Shown here: positions 11,001 through 20,807 of the stretch, piece after piece
Position numbering within the stretch: the stretch's first letter is position 1
Layout of the letters: every line of letters begins with the position of its first letter
Assembly: GCA_017979445.1 (NCBI GenBank)
Contig: CM030706.1
Span: 33,311,330-33,375,329 of the forward strand
DNA from: Akebia trifoliata
Lineage: Eukaryota; Streptophyta; Magnoliopsida; Ranunculales; Lardizabalaceae
DNA length: 64,000 nt
Direction: 5' to 3'
The notes under the pieces: generated by a model
Databases searched by the model: none
The model's input: only the letters and a program-made list of their open reading frames with translations
Told to the model about the DNA's origin: nothing
Position numbers and translations under genes: made by a program

Positions 11001-14000
11001 AAATACAAGACTTTTACGTAACTATCCATTACACGATTCCCACTTCCTATTAAGAAGAAAACAATTCTTTCTTATTCTAAAAGACTTCTATTCCTATAAA
11101 TTAAGTAGAAAATAACTACCCATTTTCTCACGTCAAATATTCTAAAAACAATTTTGAAAATACTCTAAGATATGATATGGTGCTTCTCAAGCATCTTAAA
11201 CTATACTACTCTCTTCCCAACATATAGGTACATAACAAATTGTTGTGCTTGTTTATCTTATGCTTTAATACTATTGTCATATATGTTTTACACTAAACAA
11301 ATGATCATACCCTTTGATTGTCGTTGTTACCTTTTGTTATCCTTCCATGCTGATGGCTTTTAAGATTCACACTAGAAGAAATTTTAAGGGCATCCAAGTT
11401 AATTTTTTATTTTTTTATTTTATCAAGATGGATAGTGTTATTGTTTCCTTTTTTTTTTTATTATATTTTTTTTAAAGCATTTTAGAAAATATGTCTTGTC
11501 TTACAGACTCTCTTTTTAATGAGGCTAGCACCTTGTACACTTGTGATGCTACCACTGGTGTATGAAACTATATGAAAAATTTAAAAGAGAAAATATTTTA
11601 TTTAAAACGTATACCGGTCAAAAAGGGTCCATTCTCTCTAATATGTAGATAAAATCCGTTTGCACCTTGGAGTTGCTTATCTCATTAAAAACAATCACAT
11701 AGTTTGGGCTCCTAGGGCCTGACTTTCTTTCTCTTTTCCTCCGAAGGGCTTTTCTCTTTCTTTCCTCAAGGAAGGGAATCTAGGTCATTCTATCCCACCT
11801 ATCATGCATATGTCTGAATGATAAACCGGTGGCATTTGACTACCGACCACATGCAACTCTTGCCTGGGCCACCACATGATTTATTTTCGTTCAAGTAACG
11901 AATTCTAGCCAATTGAAAGGATCTTCTTATCAATCCAGAGACCATTCCAATTCAATTGGTAACGAAGATTCGAAATATCACACATTTGATAAATCAAAGA
12001 GAGATTCAACAACTAAAAGAAATATTAATTCTTTGGGATCCTTCCTTTCTTCAAATGGAACAAACAAATATAGAATCAGATTGATTCCCAAAATGCCTTT
12101 TCGTATATTCCTAAATGTCCCGGCTATTCACGCCTTCATGGAATGTGAGAAGAAAATGAACAATCATGTGCCTCCAAAAGAAGTCAAAGAATTTCTTGGG
12201 AATCCTACAAGATCAATTCGTTCTTTTTTCTCTGACAGATAAAATATTTCAGCTTGTTAAGTTCACATATCTACCATGGAAAAACCAATCGATAGTGCTC
12301 TACCCATGTTTAAAAGCTTAAGAATTTGAGAAATAGTGGAAAAACGTAAGTAATATAGGATCTGGATGTAGTTCAGGAATGGGGTGGGGGGCGGAGCGGG
12401 GGAGAGCTACATGAAAAAGTGTATTGAATTATACAAGGGTGAGGATATTTAAGAAAAAGGTTGTTAGCTTTGGCTTCAGTTGAAATTCGATGGAACCAAA
12501 AGTGGTGATTTCCAAAGAATTAGTGGCATTGACAGTTATGGTGGTGGATTTTTATGAAATAGTTATCTTTCCATTGTTTGATTCATCATGTACTAAGGTG
12601 GATTTTCTATGTTAGCACCTCAACATGATTAGACCCATTTGTGGTTCTTATATGTTTGACTTCCCTTCAGCTTGTTGCTTCTTGGACTTGTTCTTTTTCT
12701 TTCTTCCTTTTACCCTTTTTAGATCAATGAGTAGAATGTATTTTATTGATGTATTAAAAGTTTAAATAGGAAGGTAAAAAATGATGTGGATTGTGGCAGT
12801 AAGGAAAGATTGAAGACACATGCCTTGACAAAAATATCACCCTAGATTGAGGTGAATGGTTTGTGTTGTGGACCCCAAATAGTTGTGATAAGGTGCGCTG
12901 CACTGATCATCATGATAGAAAAATTACAGACAAGAAAAAAGAAGAAGAAACATTTTTTTGAAAACAAAATCATCATTATAGATTAACTGATGGAGTAAAT
13001 ATTGGTTGCTCTCAAGTGACTCACTCCCGAGCAAAGTTCTCCATCTTGGCATCCTGAAAATTTTCAAGGTGAACATTATACCATCAGAAACCATTTGATA
13101 TCCCGCATACCTCCTGCCACAATCTAATACAACAATAAAAGTATTATGCTCACTTTCAATACCTCAACAAGGGTGGGTTTTTATTTTTTTTTCCGCATTT
13201 CCTAAAAAAGACTTGCAGCTTTTTAGACTTGACTGATTTAGTTTCGTTTGTCATCTGGGTTGTCCATCATTATTATTTTTTAAATCGTGAAATGAATACT
13301 AAGAGATGGATTTATTTTTCTCTTCTCATCGTCTGACTATAAACTCTATTTAAGTCTGCTTGTGACTTCCTTCTGAAGGATAACCATTGTAATTCACACT
13401 CTTTGTAGATTTCTCTTTCTCAAACATATGGAAATGGGAGTGAAATTGTTTATCCCCCCCCACACCAATTTCAAATAGGTGCTAATAAGCAGTTTGGTTG
13501 AGCTCTTTTCATGGACGTTACTTCTGGCAACATGGCATATTTATTTATTACATCACCTTAAGTAATTTTTTGTTGTTTAAGTGGAATTGTTGGATAGGTG
13601 TACAATGGTGAATTTGATAGACATTTGTTTGAATTTATTTTGCTTCTTCTTGGAAACTTTCATATTTCTATTATGCGGTATAGTTCTTCTTGGTCTCATC
13701 ATTATCGTTTCTTTTCCTTATGTTATCCAGAGACGCAAAGGAGACCCACTTCGTGCGTACATGGATCTTGAGGCTGATCGGAAAAGATCAGGTTTTGAAG
13801 ATATTTTTATTGGTTATCATGCCAAAGATGATGTGCAGTCAACTTATGCTGGTGCCCTTTTCCATAACAATCGAAATTATCATCTGTCATCTTACAAGAA
13901 CAATGTAAGTTTTTCTTCTTTATTTTTTGTGGTTATTTTTTTCTTGCATGTGCGTGTGTGTGTTGGGAGAGGGGGGTATTGGAGTCTCTTTCAATTATTC

Positions 14001-16077
14001 TTTTTTTAATTTTAACTACTTTAGTCAAAGGTGCTTGTGTTGGATGATTGGTATGGTTTACTAGAAATGTAAGCACTTCTTACTCTAATTATATATATAT
14101 GAACAGCATTCGGTAGTCAAAATTGTAGACAACGTTGTAGACAAAGTTGTCTCATCTGGCTAAAAAGTTTCAGAATGGGCTGATTTTTTTGTGAGGATGA
14201 TCTCTGTGGGGAGGAGATCATCCTCACAAAAAATCAGCCCATTCCGAAACTTCTAACCCCATGAAAAGTGGTTACAAACTACCTATAAAAAAAGTTGTTA
14301 CAAACTAACGGTAAAAAATTGGCTTTCCATGATTCTTCAAGTTATAAACTAGGGTTAGAAGTTTCAGAATGGGCTGATTTTTCATGGGAATGATTACCTC
14401 ACCATAGAAGTCATTCTCACAAAAAATCAGGCCATTCTGAAACTTTTAGCCCTTATAGGACAAAACACTTTGCCTAGAAATTTGTCTACAGAACCAGACC
14501 CATAATTTGTCTACGGAACAGCAGTAATGTTCTATTGGAACTCCTAAGGATTCTCACAATAAGTACTTCAGCAACATCCCTCAACTTTCCAATGAACTGA
14601 GACATCGGAGGCTTCTAGCAATCGCATGACATCAACTAAGGAAATAAATGTTTGGAAAATAGATCCAACTCCTCTTTCAGTGACGACAATCCTTTCTGCT
14701 TTGCGTTTGAGGGCTTGACGAACTCGAAGGTTTTGAGATGCACTCTTAACTCTTTTCAGTTTCCCAGCTCAAACCAAATACATGTGTCCCGACTGAAACT
14801 AGAATGCATACATCCAACCTCTCCACCAAATAAGCAAAAAACTGACAAAAGGTCAAGCGAAGGAACACGTCGGGTAAAGACAAGTTCTGTAAATCCAGAC
14901 AATTGGTCTCAACCAAACTTTTCCTCCTAACTTTAGCCGTCCAAAGAAGCTAAAGGGCTTGGGGAAATTCGGTAGAGGGTAATCATATTCTAGTGAACTT
15001 TCTGGTGAACTATTGGTCCGTCGGGAAATATATGTCGAGCTTTTTCCTCGGTGCATCATCATCAGATTCCAGCCATCTGAAATCAGAAAACCAGGAAAAC
15101 TGATTCGAAATCCAAACAGACCATAATCTTCAGGAAATGCATTTCAAAACCCATAGGGGAACTCCACCGCATCCCAACCATTGTTGATTTCTAGATCACA
15201 TATATTTTATTAAGTTAATAACAAATAGCTAAACTAAATTTTAATTTAAAAGCTAAAAGAGAATTAATTTTAGCTTGCATTTACTTAAGCCATATTTCGA
15301 GAATAACATGATAAAAAAAGAATTCAGGGAAAATTTGAGTAATTCGAAAATTCATCTAGAAAACTTGTCTTTGTTGTCTTAAACAGCAATTTTTGATTGC
15401 TGCATACGATTAAGACCATAATTTTATGAATCATTTTGAATTGTCTAGTTATCCATCTAAATCATATTTTTATTAATTAATTGTAATTTCACCCTAGTTT
15501 CTTTTTTCAGGACACACTTGTTTATTGGTCTTCCTCAAGGTGCCTTCCTCGAAGAAATGGAATTGCCAAGAAGCTCCTCTCGCTGCTGCCTCACCACTCA
15601 TTTGGTAAGTGCTTGAACAATGTTGGAGGATTGGATATGGCACTCGAAATGTACCCCAAGTGCACTAACGATGCCAACTCGGCCCCAAAATGGTGGGACC
15701 ATCTACACTGTGCCATGTCGCACTACAAGTTCGTCCTTGCTATCGAGAACACCATGACCGAAAGCTACGTGACAGAGAAACTATTTTATGCTCTGGACTC
15801 TGGCTCTGTTCCCATATATTTTGGTGCCCCAAATGTGTGGGACTTTATACCCCCACATTCCATAATAGATGGAACAAAGTTCAGTTCCATGGAGGAACTA
15901 GCAACCTATGTGAAGGCTCTAGCAAATGATCCAGTTGCCTATGCAGAATACCATGCATGGAGGAGGTGTGGTGTATTGGGTAACTATGGAAAGACCCGCG
16001 CTGCGAGTCTGGACACGTTGCCGTGCAGGTTGTGTGAGTTTGTAAGTAGACAAGGTGGGAGGAATGTAAGAACATGA
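8043..16077 (+). CDS. FUT13: Alpha-1,4-fucosyltransferase (glycosyltransferase family 10)
   Basis: Three phase-0 exons: 8043-8519, 13731-13904 and 15511-16077 (stop TGA), giving 405 aa, about the length I recall for the Arabidopsis enzyme. Residues about 9-28 are a hydrophobic signal anchor, so this is a type II Golgi membrane protein. Residues 160-405 are the GT10 catalytic part: [20 protein letters not shown], then [20 protein letters not shown] and [19 protein letters not shown] (about 288-326), and a C-terminal CRLC pair. The family transfers fucose from GDP-fucose to GlcNAc in alpha-1,4 linkage, forming Lewis a structures on plant complex N-glycans. The splice joins read PPIQ/RRKGD and YKNN/DTLVYW, both in frame, with GTAATT and GTAAGT donors. 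No damage is seen although intron 1 is 5.2 kb and full of transposon and plastid DNA. The family assignment is firm from the motifs. The 1,4 rather than 1,3 specificity is inferred from overall similarity. Confidence 0.95.
8633..9998 (+). mobile_element. Small non-coding LTR retrotransposon in fucosyltransferase intron 1
   Basis: Two direct LTRs, 8633-9067 and 9595-9998, both start TGTTAAGTGCCTATATGTTG and end in ACGTAACA/ACATAACA. The second lacks about 30 bp. A primer binding site TGGTATTAGAGCGG follows the first LTR at about 9070, a near match to the initiator-Met tRNA site TGGTATCAGAGC. A purine-rich tract (GGGGAAGGTGGAA) directly precedes the second LTR. The 527-bp interior encodes no intact protein. 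The phrase FNLEDKVIF just before the tract recalls the 3' end of Ty3/gypsy polyproteins, so a non-autonomous gypsy derivative is likely (inference). Its second LTR is shared with the inverted unit to its right. Confidence 0.8.
9999..11237 (-). mobile_element. Inverted partner unit of the same LTR family
   Basis: A third LTR lies at 10817-11237 in minus orientation. Reading leftwards from it comes a primer binding site (TTGGTATCAAAGCC) at about 10815-10802, about 800 bp of non-coding interior, and a purine-rich tract CAAGAGAGATGGAATG at about 10015-10000. Instead of its own 3' LTR this tract abuts the end of the plus-oriented LTR at 9595-9998. The tract is preceded by CTTGAGGACAAGG as in the plus unit, so both belong to one family. 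No 5-bp duplication matches across the outer borders (ATTAA before 8633, AATTG after 11237). Confidence 0.75.
11872..12242 (+). pseudogene. ycf2: Nuclear plastid DNA (NUPT): ycf2 fragment
   Basis: From about 11883 the plus strand reads [33 protein letters not shown] and, after a frame-disturbed middle, [17 protein letters not shown]. These are recognisable pieces of the N-terminal third of plastid Ycf2, in order. A one-base insertion near 11981 shifts the frame so the expected INQRE-type peptide becomes unrelated sequence. A later compensating change restores the frame before EFLGNPTRS. The copy ends in TAA at 12240-12242, where plastid ycf2 would continue. It is non-functional and lies inside intron 1 of the fucosyltransferase. 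The preceding stretch 11640-11870 is not clearly plastid. Confidence 0.9.
12243..13730 (+). other. Remainder of fucosyltransferase intron 1
   Basis: Intronic sequence without recognisable genes. It contains a G-rich patch at about 12378-12406 and a C run at 13456-13464. The apparent reading frame with hydrophobic residues at 13581-13730 is intron sequence running in frame into exon 2, whose acceptor is ATCCAG ending at 13730. Confidence 0.6.
14101..14501. mobile_element. Double-foldback element, copy C (fucosyltransferase intron 2)
   Basis: Two hairpins lie in series. 'AGAATGGGCTGATTTTTTTGTGAGGATGATC' type arms pair at about 14165-14270 and again at about 14355-14455, separated by about 80 bp. 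Outside them are subterminal arms with GTAGACAA motifs on both sides. The left edge abuts a (TA)n run at 14090-14100. The right end reads CCAGACCC followed by ATAATT. Same core as the copies at 37858-38264 and 38278-38687. Confidence 0.65.
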
Positions 16078-16420
16078 TGAAAGTTACTTGTTTATTCATC
16101 AGGTTCCCTTGTATTGGGGGTTTCTGGGCTTTCTTGGTTCTGTGGAATTTCGAGAGAGGGGATTGTGAAGATCTGCCATTTTCTTGATTTAATTGGTGAT
16201 TGTAAGTTTTATAGAGGAATAGTCGTACATAACTGATATGCTGGGTGTTCGTGCATGCCCATGTAGTCTCCATTGAAATTTTTGTGATTGATAAAATAAT
16301 GATGAACATGAGCTCGAATATATGGAAGGATGGTTCACCCATTCATCTGTTGTACCCAGAAATAGATGAACTGGACTAGTCTTACTTCCAGGTGTATTGG
16401 ACCACTTCTTTTGGATCAAC
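16078..16420 (+). other. Probable 3' UTR of the fucosyltransferase
   Basis: T-rich sequence directly after the TGA stop, with AATAAT-type signals near 16295 (GATAAAATAATG). The polyadenylation point cannot be placed from sequence alone. Confidence 0.4.
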
Positions 16421-16547
16421 TAGTTTTTTTTTCCCACCTTTTTAGCAAACAATAGCTCTCGCTTCTGACTGTTGAAACCCTCTGATACAATAACTGATTT
16501 TAACTGACCAGATAAACAGTTGGTGGGACACTTCATGGAGCATGGAA

Positions 16548-16704
16548 GAGTTGTGCTGGAGTGATATCAGCAGGGGACATCTTGATGTGGTGGGTTGCGC
16601 ATGCCCGTAGATGCATTTCTCCGAGATATGAGTAAAATACATCTATTGACATGCGCGTGCCACCATGTCAAGATGTCCCCCCTGAAGTCACTCCAGCATT
16701 AATC
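16548..16704. mobile_element. MITE-A copy with perfect 9-bp target duplication
   Basis: The ends are GAGTTGTGCTGGAGTGA and the complement of TCACTCCAGCATTAATC. Long inner arms contain GGGGACATCTTGATGTGGTGG and its complement. The 9-bp direct repeat AGCATGGAA flanks it at 16539-16547 and 16705-16713. A 9-bp duplication is typical of Mutator-like (MULE) elements, so this is a non-autonomous MULE-type MITE. Confidence 0.88.
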
Positions 16705-16749
16705 AGCATGGAAAGTCGATCTTTTTTCTTTTTTTAGTTTTGTAAGAGT

Positions 16750-16908
16750 AGTGACCTCCTCTCTGACACATACAAGTACGCTCCCATCACAGAACTATAC
16801 CGTAGATCATTTATCTTGGGATACACAAGAAAGATTTATGATTATGCATATCTCGATGCAAATAATCTATGGTTCTGTGGTGGGGGGCATCCCAAAATCA
16901 TTACACAT
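16750..16908. mobile_element. MITE-B copy
   Basis: The inner arms CTTGGGATACACAAG and AATAATCTATGGTTCTGTGG with their diverged partners, and ends resembling GTGACCTCCTCTCTGACAC, place it in the MITE-B group. It is close to the 3526-type variant. The ends are diverged and target duplications unclear. Confidence 0.5.
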
Positions 16909-18240
16909 TTTTAAATTACAAAATAATAATAATAAAAACCTTTTATAATGTCATCTTCAAAATCACCTTAATTAATTAGTTAATATTTTAAATTATAAAA
17001 AAAGTCCTTGTGATATAAAACTACAATTCCACAAGTCCTATAATTAGTTTATATTATGTTATCTTTACTTAATCTTTTACATGATAAAAATCCATTACAG
17101 TATGTTAACTAAAAAAATATAATAAAGAATTAGATTATCTATTTGAAATAATTTTTTCAAGTAATTATAAAATTTTAATCACACGTAAATCTTTTTTTTT
17201 TTCCAATACATGTGCATTTGCACATGTCATCACTACTACTAATTTAAGCTAAAAACTTAAATTTTTTTTTTCCTCCAAAATCACTTGATTTTTACTGTAA
17301 AACCCTCATCTTCAACTCTTGATTTATTTGGCTAACCATTTCTTTCCCATCTTTCAAACAACTATGTTGTTGTCAATTTGGATAGGTATTTTGACACTCG
17401 ACATTTTTCATTCAATCCATGGTCTTTTATTTTTTCTTTGTAAAACTTTCTAGGACTTTTAAGGGTATTTTCTTCCATGATTTTGTTTATTGTATTCAAA
17501 AGGGGTAGTCCTCTTTGATTGGTTGATCATCACGCTCGACCTTGCCTTCTTTTAATTACATTTTTATTTATATATAAAAAAATCTGTAGAGACACATAAT
17601 CAAGGGTTTCGACAAAAAGTTGAAAATGGGTTTTTTGATCATTTTTGGTGATACTCTTCAAAACTTTTTTACATAAGAACTCAAATCTCCTAATTGAACT
17701 GAATCACTAACAAGTGGGTGATCCCATCAAGTTCTTATCAGATCAGATTTCTTATTGAGATTCTCGATATTCAGATGCGAATAAGATCAAACCCAAATTA
17801 ATTGATAAATAAAAATTTTGGTGTAAGTTATTGAATTGGACAATGCTTATTCAAAACTGATATCTGATAAGTTTATTGAATTGAGAGGGATCCAAATTTG
17901 ACAATGATCCGATCCATCGACAGCCCTAAAATCAACTTTTAGATACTTAGATTAAGGCAAAATCTGCTTTGCTTCGTCTCTAGGTTGCCACTAAGTGCAA
18001 AATTGCTTCTGAAATCCTTGAAAAATGGATCAAATATCAACCTTGAAATCACCTATCAGACTGAATTCTTTATTGTGTTCACCAAAGGTTGGAGTACGGC
18101 GCTATCAAATAGGAGCCGATCAAAAACAAATTTATAAAAAAGGAAGAAAGAAAAAGGCTATCACATAGTGGATCTGTACGAGTGCACTGCAATATCGAAG
18201 GAAAACTACTTTTCTGGGTAAATTGCGATTTGCAGGAGCA
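16909..18240. other. AT-rich intergenic stretch
   Basis: I see no gene, RNA or clear repeat in this stretch. It is very AT-rich with many T runs. Confidence 0.5.
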
Positions 18241-18244
18241 TTTC

Positions 18245-19400
18245 TGCAGAAAGATCACTCGTTTTTGTTATAGGCAAAGATACATTTATCAGAAAAGAGA
18301 AGAAAATGAGGGAGGTCGAGATGACAATCCCAAAGTACTAAGTGTATGGAGGCAATGACTCCACTATGCCCAACAAGCAAAACCTAAAAACAACACTAAC
18401 ATGTCGAAAGATTACAAACCCTATCCCACCAAACTAGAAAATCCTTGAAAAAGAATGCCCTTGAACCAATGTTGTTAAATAGCATATGTGACTGTGTGTG
18501 ACCAACACATGTTGTTCGTATATGCCATTTCAATCATCACATATGCGGTGGCATATGCTGCAAGGGGGAAAAAAGAGAGGAAAAAATACAGAAAATGCTT
18601 AAATCTCGATTCTTGAGTAGTTTTCTTTTTCTATTCAAAGTCTTGAGAGTTTAGAATGACTTGAGTTGAGGCTTGAACTATGAGAGTAATAGTGTAGGGT
18701 AGAGAATATTTATAATTATGTGAGAATGTAATAGGAAATGTAATGAGATTTGAGAGTTGGAGGCTTTGTGAGAGTAAGAAATAGATTAAAAGGTAGAAGA
18801 GATGTAAAAGGATGATGGGGGGTAGAAGCGGGGTATTTATAAGAGAAAAGTGAAATTATGCTTAAAAGAAATTAAAAAAATCTGTGTCCAACAGTCATAT
18901 TTCTCACCGTTGGACAGTATGCCACCGCATATTGTGGTATGCCATTGCACATTGTGCAATGGCATATTTTAGGTCTATGTGATGATAACGCATCAAATGT
19001 GTGACCGCATTTGAAAACATTGTCTTGAACTTGACAAACAATTTACTCCAAGAGAAAAAACAAAGCCAATATAGAGACAAATGATATTTTAACTCCAAAG
19101 CTCATTTCCTTCAAAGATACGATTGTTTCTTTCTTTCCATGGGATCCAGCAAACCGCAAAAGGAAGAAAGCCCCACAAAATATGCTTAGATCTTGAAAAC
19201 GAGGTTCCCCAAGCCACCCGTCTCGAAAAGAGATCAGACTGAGTATGGAAAGCAGCCCACCACCCCAAACAATGACATAAAATATGACCAAGTCTATTGT
19301 GCAACAGTGCAACAGATAAGAACATGATCCCCTGAGCAAAATTTTGGAGAAAAGAATCCCCTCCTAACAAGCAAATCCAATGTCAGCAACTTCCCCAAGC
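18245..19400 (-). pseudogene. LINE (L1-type) 3' remnant, interrupted by a hAT element
   Basis: On the minus strand, about 19390-19060 encodes a peptide with WGFLPFAVCWIPWKERNNRIF, the WxxWxERNxRxFE signature at the end of the zf-RVT region of plant L1-type LINE ORF2. It is preceded by HILCHCLGWWAAFH. It breaks at the hAT insertion (18467-19022) and resumes as the LINE 3' tail at 18466-18245 (TTGTTTTTAGGTTTTGC and similar, minus strand). There is no reverse transcriptase domain in the window, so it is a 5'-truncated dead copy. Confidence 0.7.
18467..19022. mobile_element. Non-autonomous hAT element
   Basis: A 556-bp element with terminal inverted repeats CAATGTTGTTAAATAGCAT (left) and, reverse complemented, CAATGTTTTCAAATGCGGT (right). 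It is flanked by 8-bp repeats CCTTGAAC (18459-18466) and TCTTGAAC (19023-19030), one mismatch. An 8-bp duplication is diagnostic of hAT transposons. Subterminal 'GGTGGCATATGC' and 'GTATGCCACCGCATAT' are also inverted. No transposase. Confidence 0.85.
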
Positions 19401-19439
19401 TGTTGACCATACAAAGAATTAGATTTTAGATGACACTTT

Positions 19440-20800
19440 TCCTCCCCAAATAACATGGGGGAAATCAATCAGCATGAACGGGCAACAACGTGTGTTGAAA
19501 TAATCTCATAAATAAACGACTATCTTTCGTACCATCCCATGCTAGTCAATCCTCTGACTCCATTCTAAAAGAACTAGCTTCACCACTCAGAATCAACCGC
19601 CCCTCTTCATTTCCCATTCATTAAATGATGCTCTTCTAAGCCAAAATCCCAACCTATGCTACCTGATTTGTGGCTTGCCAGTCAAGAATGAACTTTCGTA
19701 AGGTTAGACAGAAATGAGGGTCTTTGAAGGTGGTAGTGATGAATAGGGTAAAAAAATATATTGAAGATGTTAATATTTTGGAAAGAAATAAATCAGATTT
19801 TTTTATTTACAAATTGAAGATCAAAGTTTTTGTTCATTTTCCATTAGTCTATCAATAAAGACAAAGGTCAAAGAGGTATGTATGTTATCAATTTGAAAAT
19901 TTAGGGGATCTCACTAATATTATCAATATGTGAAAGGGGCGTCAAAAATTAACAAAGTCAAAGGAAGATACTCGTATCCTTTCAATGGCGTGTATTGACC
20001 ACAGAGCTACAGTTCTTTTTCCCATGAGCATCTCCAGAACAAAATCTAGTTATGCGCACATTCCACTTCACTTGAGTAGATTTTTTTGGAGCCAGTTTAG
20101 CACAGCTCTAACATAAAACAACTTAAATAAGCAATTCGTTGGGTTCTCTGTATGTCATGAACCAAGAGCGAACTGGTTCGTGGTTCAGCACCTTTGTAGT
20201 GAATTAGGTAACCCTGGTCCCAACTCACTTCCCTCCCCCCCACTCTATGCATAAACGTTGCTAAGAGCCTATGACCTGACCTTGCTTTAGGGACACCTCA
20301 AAGAGATTGGGGAATTGGTCCTTGAGAGGACTCTCCCCACACCACTAATAATCCTAGAGTCAGACTCTATCACCTCTGCCAACCTTAAATTTACCTTCTT
20401 CCGAAAAAGGGAAGCCTCCCCAGAATCACTTTCCTTAAGGAACTGATTTGTCTTCTTGAAAAAAACTCTCTGATTGGACCACCTAGGAAAATAATTTCTC
20501 GTCTAAGGCAGAAAAATTGTTATGTTATTATCTCATGATTCTGCCATCTCCAAACTAAAAACTAGACCACTTTTTGACAATTTCCTAGGTGCAATCAAAC
20601 CACAGTGAATGTTTTATGATGAAATCCATTTTCTCACGACCATTTCGCCCAGAAATTGGTTAATCATACATGTTACTGGCCAGTTTCAGCAAAATCCAAA
20701 AAAAAAAAATTGGATTGGATAATTATGATAATTTAATCAGGAGTTTTTGGGCATCAGAGATCTCTGAAGTGGGTCTCACCCATCTGCATGTGGGCTATGT
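19440..20800. other. Intergenic stretch with possible old LINE or gene fragments
   Basis: The sequence is less AT-rich than its neighbours at about 19440-19700 and 20010-20520 and looks like old coding-derived repeats. No frame is long enough, and no domain clear enough, to name. It separates the LINE remnant from the 3' end of the Pol III subunit gene. Confidence 0.35.
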
Positions 20801-20807
20801 ATGAATG

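Noticed and set aside
13581..14009. A plus-strand ORF with a membrane-like N terminus ahead of fucosyltransferase exon 2
   Set aside because: The hydrophobic part (13581-13730) is T-rich intron sequence. Homology begins exactly at the acceptor at 13730/13731, and exon 1 already supplies the membrane anchor.
14652..15062. Possible exon or pseudogene in fucosyltransferase intron 2
   Set aside because: Overlapping frames on both strands without known motifs. The exon 2 to exon 3 join is already complete and in frame.
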